A stretch of DNA of 64,000 bases from Isoetes taiwanensis. Lineage: Eukaryota > Streptophyta > Lycopodiopsida > Isoetales > Isoetaceae. The translations under genes were made by a program, and so were the position numbers. Each line of letters begins with the position of its first letter. Position 1 is the stretch's first letter. Of the stretch, positions 43,679 through 54,326 are shown piece after piece. The DNA lies in NCBI GenBank assembly GCA_021234155.1, contig JAJEKV010000071.1:3842483-3906482 (forward strand), written 5' to 3'. Under the pieces are notes generated by a model, which saw only the letters and a list, made by a program, of their open reading frames with translations, did not search any database and was not told the DNA's origin.

Positions 43679-45034
43679 TCATGGCCGTTCCCCACGGATC
43701 CGGCGCGCTAACTGAAGGTCTTTTGTCATGATCGTTACTCGCTTGGCATGAATTGCACATAGATTAGCATTGCCAAAGAGAGCCACCAAATAGGCCTCGG
43801 CTGCCTCCTGGAGTGCTAGAATGGCATGAGTCTGAAACCGGAGATCTGTTTTGAATTCCTGGGCGATCTCTCGGACCAGACGCTGGAAAGGAAGCTTCCG
43901 TAACAAAAACTCAGTGGATTTCTGATACTTCCTTATTTCCCTAAGTGCCACTGTGCCAGGCTTGTAATGATGCCTCCTCTTAGGCTGGGGTAGAGCTCCA
44001 GGAATAGTTTTCCCAGCTGTCCTGGGATGCCTGGCCTTTCGGATGATCTCATCTCGCCGGTTATCCCCTGCAGCCTTAGCGATACTTCCCCGAGCCCTGA
44101 GCTGATCCTTATACTGAGCACCAGATCTTTGGGGTGTCTTCTTCTGTTTTCGGCGAGGAACACGGACTTCTGAAGGTGGCTGTTCTTGCCGGTGCCTTTC
44201 TTCCTCTGCTTTCCTCAGCCGCTCCTTTACGGCCTCTGTTACCTCATTCGCCCTCTGGTCTGCTTCATCCTGCATCCTCTTCAGGGCTTCCTCCTGTTCT
44301 ACTTGCTGTTGATGGATGGTATCCTCCCGAAGCTTAGTAGCCTCCTCAAGAATTTGAGTTGCTCTCTGTGTTTGCGCTAGGAGGGCTGCCTGCTCCTCTG
44401 CTCGCTTTTCCCTGGCTATCCGAATCTCTGTTCTTCTGTTAAGCTCCAGAAAATAGCGTGGAGTGTTGGCCTGCATGTCCAGCTCGACAGCGCGCTGGAA
44501 TTGATCTGTGAAGAATTCGGGTGTTCCAGCTTCCCAGATAATGCGATTAGTTTCCTCCTCATATGAAAAAGCTGGGAGAGTGTAGGATCCCCCATCAAAG
44601 AGGCACATCCCGTTTCCTAGGTAGCGGTACCCGGAAGCTGGGTCATCAGATGCAAGCCACTGCAGGTCTGCCGCTTGTGCCATTTGCAAAATGTTTTGGG
44701 AGTGTGTTTGTATGGCCTCCGCTTCAAATTGCTCGTCCCCTTTCGGTGGGAAGTACCGTGTATACTTTTGGACGCCATCTTCCTGTTCAACTACGGTGTA
44801 CGTTTCTTGGATGGCATTAAGCTTGTACACGAAGCGCTCGTTATAACAAAAGAGCGGGAAAGGTATCCTAACTCCTTCATAGAAGCGTTTGACAAAGTAC
44901 TCGAGTAGCTCCTCTGTTTTGGCCTCTTCCTCAGGCGAGGGGTTTGTGCATGGCAGCAATTGGGCCATCAGAGACTCTATAGGGGATTTGGAATAGCGAG
45001 GCTTACGCGTGTAGACTTGTTTGGCTTCCTCCAT
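43679..45034 (-). CDS. Coiled-coil protein fused to histone H3 (accessory chromovirus ORF, 451 aa)
   Basis: One open frame. Residues 1-200 form an unrecognised domain ([31 protein letters not shown]). About 200-295 is a long charged coiled coil rich in Glu, Gln, Arg and Ala ([18 protein letters not shown]). About 296-356 is basic and tail-like. Residues 357-451 (43,682-43,966) are an entire H3 histone fold: [63 protein letters not shown] and a RRIRGER end. The loop length and the tyrosine, histidine and leucine at the positions equivalent to 41, 87 and 90 match plant H3.3 rather than H3.1 or CENH3. The histone part ends exactly at the stop codon, as in a host H3. It was probably captured from a spliced H3.3 message. 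Part of a fossil element; its role is unknown. Confidence 0.93.
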   Translation of the reverse strand: MEEAKQVYTRKPRYSKSPIESLMAQLLPCTNPSPEEEAKTEELLEYFVKRFYEGVRIPFPLFCYNERFVYKLNAIQETYTVVEQEDGVQKYTRYFPPKGDEQFEAEAIQTHSQNILQMAQAADLQWLASDDPASGYRYLGNGMCLFDGGSYTLPAFSYEEETNRIIWEAGTPEFFTDQFQRAVELDMQANTPRYFLELNRRTEIRIAREKRAEEQAALLAQTQRATQILEEATKLREDTIHQQQVEQEEALKRMQDEADQRANEVTEAVKERLRKAEEERHRQEQPPSEVRVPRRKQKKTPQRSGAQYKDQLRARGSIAKAAGDNRRDEIIRKARHPRTAGKTIPGALPQPKRRHHYKPGTVALREIRKYQKSTEFLLRKLPFQRLVREIAQEFKTDLRFQTHAILALQEAAEAYLVALFGNANLCAIHAKRVTIMTKDLQLARRIRGERP

Positions 45035-45260
45035 CCTTGAAAGGTAGGCGCTAGGTGGGCGCTTAGGAAAGGAAGGTAGGGGACGGAGGTTGGCTATGGC
45101 AGAGAAGAGCTTCCAGTTCCGGTGGCTATGGCGACTAGGCGGAGCTCACAAGGACGCTAGGCGTTTAAGGAAAGTGAAAGAAAAGTTACCTTTGACTAAC
45201 TTTTAAAATTTTAACCCTAAAAAAACTTTTAATGAAAAAGTGGCGGAGCGCGCTTTTCGA

Positions 45261-45451
45261 GGTGGCGGGCACCCCCTACCTCGACGTTTCTACGGGCGCC
45301 AGCGGCGTCCGGGTACCCCCTGCCCGCCACTTAGGGTTAGGGTTTTTTTTTTTTTTTTTCCTTCAAGGTGGCGGGCACCCCCTACCCCGAGGTTGCCACC
45401 GTCGCCAGCAACACCCGGGTACCCCCTGCCCGCCACTTAGGGTTAGGGTTT
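45261..45451. repeat. Duplicated 106-bp unit in the chromovirus leader
   Basis: GGTGGCGGGCACCCCCTACC to CCCGCCACTTAGGGTTAGGG occurs twice, at 45,261 and 45,367. Each copy ends in a telo-box-like TTAGGGTTAGGGTTT. It lies between the primer-binding site and the first reading frame. Confidence 0.85.
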
Positions 45452-45614
45452 GGCACCGGGTACTCACCTCTTAATTACTCTTAAACCACGTTAAAGCAAT
45501 CATGACGACATCTACTACACCACACCAAATCTCATACTACTCAAAAATCCTCACACACTAGCTAACGATCTAACGAGTTAGTATGTGGCCAGTGCAATAG
45601 TTTGGCTTCCTTAA

Positions 45615-45629
45615 CCATGCTCGATACCA
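45615..45629 (-). other. Primer-binding site (tRNA-iMet type)
   Basis: The minus strand reads TGGTATCGAGCATGG directly inside the 5' LTR, close to the plant initiator-Met complement TGGTATCAGAGC. Confidence 0.8.
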
Positions 45630-47203
45630 CCGCGGACGCCTCGAATATATATCGACCCCGGTCGTATACATCTGAGGACTTTCCCCTCCCATGGCGACCA
45701 TACCGCCGCGGAAAGCAGGCCCTCCGTCTATCGGGCCATCGGAGAGAGATGCCCGAAAGGAAGGACACGAAGGTGTCATTCGGCCCACGCCTTCAGTGGG
45801 ACTCCTACGTCGCGGAAGCGTGAATACATGTTAGCACACAACATAATTCATATATAAATAACCACCACGAAGGGTGGCGCATCCAAATACCAACAGCAAA
45901 GAATATGCATCTAACTAAGAAAACACCCCAAACCCCAGGTTCTACCCGGTTCAGACTCACCGTGAGGGTAGACTGACGACTCGGCCTCAAGAGATCAGAC
46001 AAGTGAGATATAACCTCGCGTTGGCTGGCATAGAACATCGGCTACATCCGCCCCTCCTGTGCACACTTTGCAGATGGGTCGATTCACGATATGGCTTCGC
46101 TATAGCCTTAGGAGACGCAGCTCGAGGTATCACCCTCTGAGCCTACCGGGGGTTCATGGCGCCCCGGGTCCGATGAGGCGGTCGAGGGAAGCGTCCCCTT
46201 CCGGGATCCGCGGTGGTTCCATGGGTGAGCTAGAGAATACGTGCCGCATCAGCGACCCCCGCGATCCGTGCGGAGCTTACTCACCCTAAATCTACTCAAA
46301 GTGCAAGGTGCCCCCCACGGGCCACACCACTACACCTGTGGGAGTGTCGGACCCATACCCGCCCCTCTACGTGGACCGGCTATCGTGCCTAGCCCATCTG
46401 TAGGAGTCTCGGGAGCCTTTTATGTTAGGTGCAAGACCCCACCCCCACTTCACCACTGTGTCCCTTCTTTGGTGCTAAGCCAATCCATAGCATCTATGAC
46501 CCGGTGGTCTCTTGTACACAGGCCGCATCTAGTGGGATGCTACAGGGCTCTATCTAGGAGCATACTACAATACATGGGCTCAGAGGTCTCTACCCCCCGT
46601 AATCCCCCATTTCAGGAGTAATACTATGCAAAGAACTATCAATCCATCCTTCACAAGCATAATCAGTATCAGAAATAAGAAGAACTCACCTTTACAATCA
46701 AGGGTTAGTTCCTACCAGTAAAAACATAGAGAGAACAAAGAAGCAGACACAACCAGTGCCCAACATGGGCGCTACCCTAGAATTCACAGGCTATCCTAGC
46801 CACCCACCGAAGTTCCTCGGTTTGGACCCGTTACCATTGGGTGCTTCCATCTCCGGATCTTGGTGTTAAACCTTGCCTACGGGTAAAAGTGTACGGTATG
46901 GTGGCTTTCGACTTGGTAGGGTTAGGCTCGCCTCCTGCTCCTTTTTGGACGAATTTTGGGAGTCAATTAGGGATAGGGATCAGGTTGACAGCCTAATTTG
47001 GAAGTCCCCATGCTGGCCAATCGATTTGGGTCAGGTGGCGCCTTCCCAAAGCATTAATTAGCCTAATTTAATCCCTTTTAGGACAACCCCCTAGGTTACA
47101 ATACCCCATGGTGGCGTACCTTTAGTGGGTGACGTGTCAGTATATTTATACGTATATCGTATAAATACGTTACGTATACCGTATAATTACGTGGAACGTC
47201 ACA
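45630..47203 (-). repeat. 5' LTR of the chromovirus
   Basis: 1,574 bp, aligned with the left LTR after allowing for the nested hAT-like insertion there. The outer end CGTCACA is followed by target copy TGGAT. As in the other LTR, the outer 60 bp hold palindromic TACGTATACC/GGTATACGTA words and ACGT cores (ACACGTCAC, CCACGT on the minus strand) that could serve as promoter elements. Confidence 0.92.
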
Positions 47204-47208
47204 TGGAT

Positions 47209-47640
47209 GTACTAATGCATACATCTAGAGTGCACCATTTCTGAGCCATTGATCGCATCGATCCGAGACATCGGATCGCCATTCTAGAATGGGACGAGCA
47301 TGCATGTCGTGCATGCATGCGGGCGGCACATGCCCGCTTTGGTTGGGAGTTCGCTATTTCAGCGGCGTTCTTTGCATCCACGCCGTCTCATCGGGCGCTT
47401 CCTCTTCTCTCAGCAGTACCTTATTCTCTTTGAACCCACCCTCCCCCTTCTTTGTTTATTGTATTTTGTACAAGTTTCTGTTTATCATGTTTTTCCACCC
47501 TTTGGGTGATGCTTTTTTTCCACCCGCCGGGTGATGCTATTCTCTGGTATGTTTGTGTCGTCTCGTTTGTTGTGTTGGTGATGTGCGCAGTGCGGGTGGG
47601 CGGCGACATCATTTTCGACTTCTCCATGCGGGGTTTTTGG
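47209..47640. other. Unassigned sequence with short hairpins
   Basis: Contains GCATGCATG and GCGGGCGGCACATGCCCGC dyads, and two copies of CCACCC...GGGTGATGCT (about 47,490 and 47,520). I see no coding similarity. Confidence 0.4.
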
Positions 47641-47682
47641 GGGCGATTCTATGCCTTACGTTTGTCTAAGCCCCTTGCCAAG

Positions 47683-47748
47683 GCTTATCACTAGGGTTTT
47701 TCCTCTAAAACCCGAAAAGGGCTGGGTTTTTTAATCCCGGTGATAAGC
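47683..47748 (+). other. Stem-loop with conserved core, copy 2
   Basis: GCTTATCACTAGGG pairs with CCCGGTGATAAGC. The loop (GGTTTTTCC, AAAACCCGAAAAGGG, GGGTTTTTTAATCC) resembles that at 25,765-25,827. Confidence 0.5.
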
Positions 47749-47964
47749 TTTCGGCAGGTACATCAGCCACTCATCTATTAGCATTGTATTTTTTTGGGGT
47801 CCAAATGATATAATTGGATTTCCCTTTATTTTTCGTGGGTAGTTCGCATGTGGCGGCTACCCACTGTCCACCATTGTAGAAAATCTGCTGAGATGAATGA
47901 GAAGCCTATCTATCTTGTTGGTTTCTGCGAGTCCCATTCTAGAATTTTAGCCTCTTTTTTTTCA

Positions 47965-48080
47965 ATGGTCAACAACCAATGGCTCACAACAAAAGCCCTT
48001 TTTTTGTGCGTGTGGTGCATAATGGTCAACAACCAATGGCTCACAACAAAAGCCCTCTTTTTGTGTGTGTGGTGCATAAT
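47965..48080. repeat. Tandem duplication, 57 bp x 2
   Basis: ATGGTCAACAACCAATGGCT to GTGTGGTGCATA is repeated with few differences at 47,965 and 48,022. Confidence 0.9.
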
Positions 48081-48489
48081 GGGCACATGAAGGGTTTGAA
48101 GGGCGCATGTAGTGCAGTTTCCCCGCCGGCAACACATTTCTTATCATAACTTTTGATCCAGAGCTCCGTTTCAGATGATTTTTATTGCGTTGGAAAGCTC
48201 TCTCCGAGATCTTTTTGATAGTCTATGATATGGATATATTTGGTTAAGTTATCTATGCTAAACCAGCAATTTTTCGGCCGGGTTGGGCAAATGAAGGGCT
48301 TGAAGGGCGCATATAGTGCAGTTTCCTCGCCGGCAACACATTTCTTATCATAACTTTTGATCCAGAGCTCTGTTTCAGATGATTTTTATTGCGTTGGAAA
48401 GCTCTCTCTGAGATCTTTTTTATAGTCTATGATATAGATATGTTTGGTTAAGTTATCTATGCTAAAACAGTAATTTTTCGGCCGGGTTT
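48081..48489. repeat. Tandem duplication, 204 bp x 2
   Basis: Each unit begins GGGCA(C/A)ATGAAGGG and ends CGGCCGGGTT(T)GG. Each contains AACTTTTGATCCAGAGCTC and GCGTTGGAAAGCTCTCTC, words widely met in plant retroelement leaders and LTRs. Divergence between copies is low. Confidence 0.9.
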
Positions 48490-48527
48490 GGTAGGCTTTC
48501 ACATCCTACCAGCTGATTAATACAGGA

Positions 48528-48728
48528 TTGCGCTATTGGATATTGTTTTATGGCTCATTCCGAATGAAGCTTGCAAAAAATTATCATGTATTTTTAGATT
48601 TTGAGGTAGTTATTAAGCAAATTCCAAGGCTTCTAGATCCTTGTGCTAACAAGCAGAAAAGTTTCCCACTTTGGTTTCTCACCACAAGAATCCATGGAGG
48701 CCAAAGGCTGCTGTTAAATTCTAGTTGA
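48528..48728 (+). pseudogene. Unidentified coding-like fragment
   Basis: An open stretch of 66 codons with protein-like composition (FLDFEVVIKQIPRLLDPCAN). No family recognised and no intact gene context. Confidence 0.2.
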
Positions 48729-48962
48729 AAAATGTTTGTGTATGGGTGTTGCAAACTTTATGACTTTCAGAATAATGGGATCAATCTGCTCTATCTTTAT
48801 GGTAACTTTTACTTATGTTCTATTTGTTTTATTGTGATGAAATTCAAAAGCTACAGGTGATGAAATTCAAAAGCTACAGGTGATGAAAGCTTCAAATGAA
48901 TTCTAGTTTTTTTCTGGTTTGAATTCTAAAATTTTTAATTAAATTCCCCAACACATAACAAC

Positions 48963-49468
48963 CAACACATAACAACCATTGACATTAACAACTAATACAT
49001 AACTACCATTGACATTAATTAACACAACCATTGGGTCCAACACATTTAAATTAAAATCCCCCTTAAACCCCCTTTGGTTTGGGTGCATATTCACACGGGG
49101 GGTGACGTAGGGAAAATGAGAGCCCTCATAATTGTATTTTGCACGCATCTTAAATCAACACCATATAGTATTCCGCTTTGAAATCTTATAGTATTTTGCT
49201 AATCTTGTTATACAAGATAGCAAATTTTGTACTTGCATACCCCACAAACGAGGAACTTTACGTACGGTGTAGATTAAGGAATAAGGGGTGAATATGCCTA
49301 TCCAACAGCTCTTGTTGCCCGGAGTCACCCCCCGTGTGAATATGCACCCAAACCAAAGGGGGTTTAAGGGGGATTTTAATTTAAATGTGTTGGACCCAAT
49401 GGTTGTGTTAATTAATGTCAATGGTAGTTATGTATTGGTTGTTAATGTCAATGGTTGTTATGTGTTAT
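48963..49468. mobile_element. Foldback element with arms of about 144 bp
   Basis: 48,963-49,106 and 49,324-49,468 are nearly perfect reverse complements around a 217-bp centre. The arms contain an internal tandem repeat of ACCATTGACATTAA and a GC-rich inner end (GGGTGCATATTCACACGGGG). This is typical of foldback or MITE elements. No transposase and no clear target duplication are seen. Confidence 0.8.
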
Positions 49469-49499
49469 GGTTGTGTTAATATTTGAAAGATATTGCTAC

Positions 49500-49890
49500 A
49501 TTCTGAGATCAATATGGAGTCAGGTCTGTCTTTTATCAATATTTGATTATTTTGCTGGCTATCCGAGTTCCACAAAGGTTCATGTTATTTATACTTCTCA
49601 GCTGGTAGGCATGCCTTCTAGTTGTCATGGAAACTTCAGGGGATTATCAGGTAGATGCAGCAATATCATAAGTGAAACCCATGCTTAAGTTAGTAGATGA
49701 TCTCACAAGCGAATGGTATTGCTTACAAGCATTGGAAGGTGAGCACTTATCTTTACACGATATGCAGTTTGTAATTTCTAAAATGGAACCTGCTTTCCAG
49801 CTACTTGACGGAGTGATCCGATCAGTAAATAATCTGCTGAAAAAATCTCATGCATCTCTTCCTTTGTACGATGTGTTAACATCGAAGTGA
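49500..49890 (+). pseudogene. Unidentified coding-like fragments
   Basis: Two protein-like open stretches in different frames. One is near 49,560-49,680 with KVHVIYTSQLVGMPSSCHG. The other is a 72-codon frame (49,672-49,890) with an amphipathic helical LLDGVIRSVNNLLKKSHASL. They could be exons of a decayed host gene. I do not recognise it. Confidence 0.25.
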
Positions 49891-49899
49891 ATATATGAA

Positions 49900-50740
49900 C
49901 AAAAAAGCAATGAACGAGCATTTCTTGAGAAGGTTCGCAAAATTGCCATAAGTGTAAACCAAAAGCATCTTCCCATCCTTTTGCATGTTGGTTTCCTCTA
50001 TAGATTTTCATTGTCAAAGAATCAATGTGAGTTGATGCAGGATTTAACCACAACCAATTATAAAGCCTAAAAATAATTGAAGAACTATTTTGTAGGTAAG
50101 GATGAAAAGGCTTAAGTTTGACATTTGCATATTTTGTTGAACGCTCTTTATAACCAGCATATTTATTACAAGAATGAAAACTTCAACTACTAATGCCACT
50201 TTAACCATGACACAATAGACAATCCATTCCAATAACATGTCCAGACACCTATGCATTTCTATAACCGTACCATAAACCTATTTGTCTAGCATCTATCGAT
50301 TGACCATATGTTTCTATAACTGTGCTATATATACTATTTCTCTACACTCATTAATTTACACTTTCATAGGGTAGGGCTCACAGAAATACAAAGATACTCA
50401 CTCAATTAACTATTTTGTGCATAATCTGTGCATAATCATTATAATAATTACAATATAAACCTCCCCTAACTCACCTCTTATCAACAAAAACACCAAATAA
50501 ATGCTTCCAACCACGTGACATTCACAACATTATACAATGTCTTTAAAGCCCGAGAAAGCAAGGCATCTCATTATGCAACTTCATTTTTATTCAATACAAT
50601 TTTAATAGTTTCCAATCTAGAAATCTCTCTTTTTTCATTGCATTGGTCTGCAGTTTGAAGCCACTACACTGTGCACCCAATGCATTCAAACTACATTGTG
50701 GCGACCAATGCATGCATGTGTTTATTATTAGGAGCAAAAA
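49900..50740. other. AT-rich, no gene
   Basis: Short open frames only. Possibly the body of the Helitron ending at 50,935. Confidence 0.35.
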
Positions 50741-50750
50741 GACTTATGCG

Positions 50751-50912
50751 AAAGGGTTGCAATCTACCACCCTAATGTGGATCGTATTTGTACATAGCTC
50801 CTCCCTACCAAATACAGCTAGGCATTGTACACATGTCTAGGAAGGGTTGCAATCTACCACCCTAATGTGGAGCGTCTTTGTACATATCGCCTTCCTATCA
50901 AATACAACTAGG
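50751..50912. repeat. Tandem duplication, about 90 bp x 2
   Basis: AAGGGTTGCAATCTACCACC and the following bases recur at 50,752 and 50,842, running up to the Helitron end. Confidence 0.85.
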
Positions 50913-50913
50913 A

Positions 50914-50935
50914 AACGCCGGGCACCCGTTACTAG
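50914..50935 (+). repeat. Helitron 3' terminus, hairpin half lost
   Basis: AACGCCGGGCACCCGTTACTAG then T is identical to the end at 8,575-8,597, but the left arm of the hairpin is absent. An end fragment or a decayed copy. Confidence 0.65.
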
Positions 50936-51073
50936 TAATATATTAAAGATAGATAGATAGTGTCTTTTCTTAATTAAAAAAAATTAACTTACAATAATTA
51001 TATATGTTCAGATAATAGTAGTACTTCACCTAAATCTAATAGTAGTACTTCACCTAAATCTGATGAGATCCTT

Positions 51074-52514
51074 TCATGTTGCTATAAGGTATTCATCGAG
51101 GGCACCAATTCCACTCATATTGCTACGCCGCCTCTCCTCTATTTTGGATCGATATTCTTTCCAAGTAAATGGTCTATACTTGGCTACATGTTCTTCATCT
51201 ACTAGAGGTGGTGCCGGTTGGATTGTAGTATCTGCAAATGGAGTGACAAAGTATGCCATGGATAACCTAGGCTTGGATGGATTAACAACAGCTCTATGTA
51301 GAGTAGCAAAATATCGTGCATTGCTTATTGCCTATTGCAAGACAACAACAACTCTCATGAGAAAGAATATTAGCAAAAAGTAAAAGGAGCACATGACAAA
51401 TATGTAAAGTGCTTCACCTGTAGAGTGTCTCCAACATCTACAATGAGGCAATCTGACCGCGGTTTAATATTATGCCACTTACCATCCATAAAGTGTTGGC
51501 GTCCTCCCACAAGGTCTTGGTAGGAAATGGTTATAAAATGTGTGTCAGTATGAGCTGGCAAGCCAATATTACTGCTAGGGTTTGGTGAAGGTGGGTAGTA
51601 GTTAAAACGGAGTGACACACTCTCTGGGCTGTAAAGTCGAGCAAGGTAAGTGCGTTCTAGACCCAGTGCACGCTCTATGAGCTCGATAAGGAAATGGGAT
51701 ACCTTCTCCAAGGAGGATAGGTAGTTCTCAATAATGGTGCTGGAAAGAATGACCAATAGGTTAAAAGCATTAGTCTCAAATGAACAACAACAAGGATAAG
51801 AACAACAAGATAGATAAGACAGATGGTACTTTTACGTAATACCACATGGCAGCATCTCATGGAACAAGAAGAAGAATAAGGACAAGAAGATAGATAGACA
51901 GATGGTCACAGTCATACCACATAGCAGCATCCCATGGGATATATGACAATGGCTAAATGTGCCAAGATATAATTGAACACAAGACCAAAATACAGAGGGC
52001 AAGTAAAAGATAAGTACCAGAATTCTTGAGCATGGTCTCCTATAATACGTTGGGCATAATGTTGGTAGAATTTAGGGTCTCGAAGCACTTGGAAGCCTTC
52101 ATGCCAAAGCATCCGGCCAGCGACCACGCTGTTGTTAAAACCAGCACGAGAATAACCCAAGTAGGAATCAGATGAACGGAGGCCTTTTTCTTTGGATTCA
52201 GCAGGCAGGGCGAACAGCTCCATGGCAGCATTTTCCATGTGTTTGATCACCTCCGGAGGCACGCCATGGTTTTTCACCTGAACAAATCCATACTTGATGA
52301 AGGCAGTATCTATTTCCTCCACCAGTTTTTGCATTGCGGCCTCATCAGTACCTCCTTCAACTATGGCGCCCATATCCACCACAGGTGAGTTATCTTCCTC
52401 TTTATATTCGTCATATGCTACATCTGGTCGCAAATTTGGGGGCAAAACAAAGTCCTCCATTTTGCTGCCATCTCTCAACAGAGAATCCAACACTTGACCA
52501 TACCCCTCCTCCAT
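51074..52514 (-). CDS. 2-oxoglutarate/Fe(II)-dependent dioxygenase, three exons
   Basis: Exons on the minus strand: 52,514-52,018, 51,739-51,418 and 51,331-51,074. They total 358 codons plus TGA, and both introns are GT-AG. The N-terminal DIOX_N domain has PVVDMGAIVEGG and FIKYGFVQVKNHGV. The catalytic jelly roll has FNYYPPSPNP, the iron-binding HTD (GLPAHTDTHFITI), the second histidine in LHRAVVN, and the 2-oxoglutarate-binding RLS (KPRLSMAYF). All three iron ligands and the arginine are present. This is the plant DOXC class, which includes hormone and specialised-metabolite oxidases; the substrate cannot be told. Intron 1 holds an internal tandem duplication. A TATATATA run lies 33-48 bp before the ATG, rather close for a TATA box. 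It looks intact. Confidence 0.92.
51783..51935. repeat. Tandem duplication in intron 1 of the dioxygenase gene
   Basis: Two diverged copies of about 75-80 bp share AAGATAGATA(A)GACAGATGGT and CATACCACAT(G/A)GCAGCATC. Confidence 0.65.
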
Positions 52515-52683
52515 TGCGCTTGTCTTCCAAGCTTTCTATGCACAGTATATATATACATATAAAGAGTGTTCTGTTCTTGCCTCAATCCCCATAATCTACA
52601 TCTTAATTAAATCTTCCCCATAGTTTTCAGTCCTAGAAGCTCCTATTCTCTCCGCCCTCACAGTAGATTTTTGCCAATTCTTC

Positions 52684-52780
52684 ACATGGTATCTGTCAAT
52701 ACTTTACATAAATTTGCCATATTTGTCAATTCTTCAGATGGTATCTGTCAATTCTTCACATGGTATCTGTCAATTCTTTA
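52684..52780. repeat. Short tandem repeat, about 23 bp x 3-4
   Basis: ATGGTATCTGTCAATTCTTC repeats within 170-270 bp upstream of the dioxygenase ATG. It might influence the promoter, but nothing in the sequence proves this. Confidence 0.8.
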
Positions 52781-52789
52781 ATTTGGGTG

Positions 52790-54230
52790 GGGCCTCCCCT
52801 GTGGCCCATCAATGTGCACAAAACAATATATTAGACTATAGAAGTTGTCTTATATAGAACATGGCACATTATTAAGTTGAATCTTGTAGCAACTATACAC
52901 GCCAGTGTCCGTGCATTTATATAGCATTATAAACAATTCTCATCCTAAATATAAATTGAAGTCTATGTTACGTAGCATAGGTATCCAACTCTATACCATT
53001 CTAGCATATGAACATCTGGCATTTGAGATGAATGTATCAGTGGACCAAGTTAGTGTGATCAGGCCAAATGTGGAAATAGTCAGGGCAAAATTGTGTTGGG
53101 GTTGGCGGATCACTATTCGTGGTATATACCATACAGATCAAAAATCCTGTTTTATGATCGCCCCAAATGGTTTGACTTTGGAGAATTTGTTGAAAACCTG
53201 AGGAGCAGTCTTGCAATATAAAATGGCACAGCATATTTCATATCAGGAGATGGCAAATTGCTAATCATGAAGATAATAGGCTGATGTTTCCCGTGAGCCT
53301 AGATGTCAACATTGTCCTTCCTGTTATGTATAATCTTTTGCTAGTAGCTATACTACTAGCAAACATGTAGTTTAAGACAGGTTGGAGCATGAACCTGTAT
53401 GCGCCATCAATGGCTTATTATGAACCTGCTATATATCTCTTCATTAGACCTGTCATAAGGTGAAAAGCAAAGATTTCGATTGTTTAGGTGCTAAGCTTGG
53501 GCTTCCTCTCTCAGTCAAATTGAAAGTTTCCTTTTTGACGCTTGCATCCTTATGATTTGAAGCTTGATCAGACCACCGAATGCCTTGGATAATTGACATA
53601 GTCTGATTCATCCACATCTCAAATGTTGCAAAAGTCTATTCAGTTCCCGTAAATGTATATCAAATGTCTACGATGGCTTTCCTGGAAATGAAAGTAGAAG
53701 CCATTTTGGATTTTAAAAAAATTTGCACTTCCCATTCTCCATGAAAGCTGTACATTCTACCTCTGGAGGTGATATAACTCTAGAATGAGGATGGTATGCT
53801 GAAAATGCCAACAGGAGTGTCTAACTAAACATAGCAAATAATCTAGTCTTCAACGCTAAGTACTAGCAAATATTTGTCAATGTCATTATACATTATGGTT
53901 GAGTTTTGTTATCGATTAGACGCAGACATAGTACCATCGGATCAGAAGAGACGTTAACCAACAACCGTATTTGGAAGCAACGATTAGTGCATATTGGTAC
54001 TGTCACTGCAGAAGAAGCTCCAGATTGGGGAGCCAGGGGTGTAATTTCAAGAAGGCCATGTGATATGAGGCCATGTGTATGATATGTGGTTGTTAAACAA
54101 GACGCTCGATTGATGACAGGCACTTGGCAACAGTTCCTGCTCTATTCCGCACGCCCGGAGTAGCTGACCAATACAGACATGCCGTTCACAGCATATCAAT
54201 CGAAGGCTAGTTTGGCTTATTCCCCCCAAA
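52790..54230. other. No gene seen
   Basis: Intergenic, AT-rich. Open frames (for example 52,905-53,201) lack any recognisable motif. Confidence 0.4.
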
Positions 54231-54326
54231 CCCCAAACTGAAGAATCCGGCCCCAGACCCGACTGAAACAAACGCCCCCCCTGCTGCTGTCTTCCTGCTA
54301 ATGTTAGAGGGATGAGAGGGACAGAT

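Larger units (their letters stand above)
33279..47208 (-). mobile_element. Ty3/gypsy chromovirus carrying a histone H3 domain, 13.9 kb
   Basis: The element proper is 33,284-47,203, flanked by the 5-bp duplication TGGAT (33,279-33,283 and 47,204-47,208). In its own 5'-to-3' direction (right to left) the order is: LTR, primer-binding site, leader with a 106-bp duplication, coiled-coil/H3 frame, further extra frames, gag-protease, RT, RNase H, integrase with chromodomain, polypurine tract, LTR. The LTRs are alignable throughout but differ at many small places, so insertion was not recent. The left LTR also carries a 664-bp hAT-like insertion. It is whole in length but broken: pol is not one frame, with roughly five breaks across the coding parts. 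A chromodomain and a histone H3 in one element is not a layout I know. Confidence 0.93.

Noticed and set aside
43682-43966. Centromeric H3 (CENH3) or a plain host H3 gene
   Set aside because: The loop length and signature residues fit H3.3. The frame continues upstream as a coiled-coil protein, and the whole lies between LTRs and beside gag, so it is not a free-standing host gene or CENH3.
45345-45451. Interstitial telomere tract
   Set aside because: Only two TTAGGG units per copy, and not the plant TTTAGGG array. Read as a telo-box-like word in a duplicated leader.
33284-47203. Envelope-bearing (errantivirus-like) element
   Set aside because: The extra frames lie upstream of gag and lack signal peptides and membrane spans, so nothing supports an envelope.
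52905-53201. 98-codon plus-strand ORF
   Set aside because: No motif, no splice context and AT-rich composition. Likely chance.
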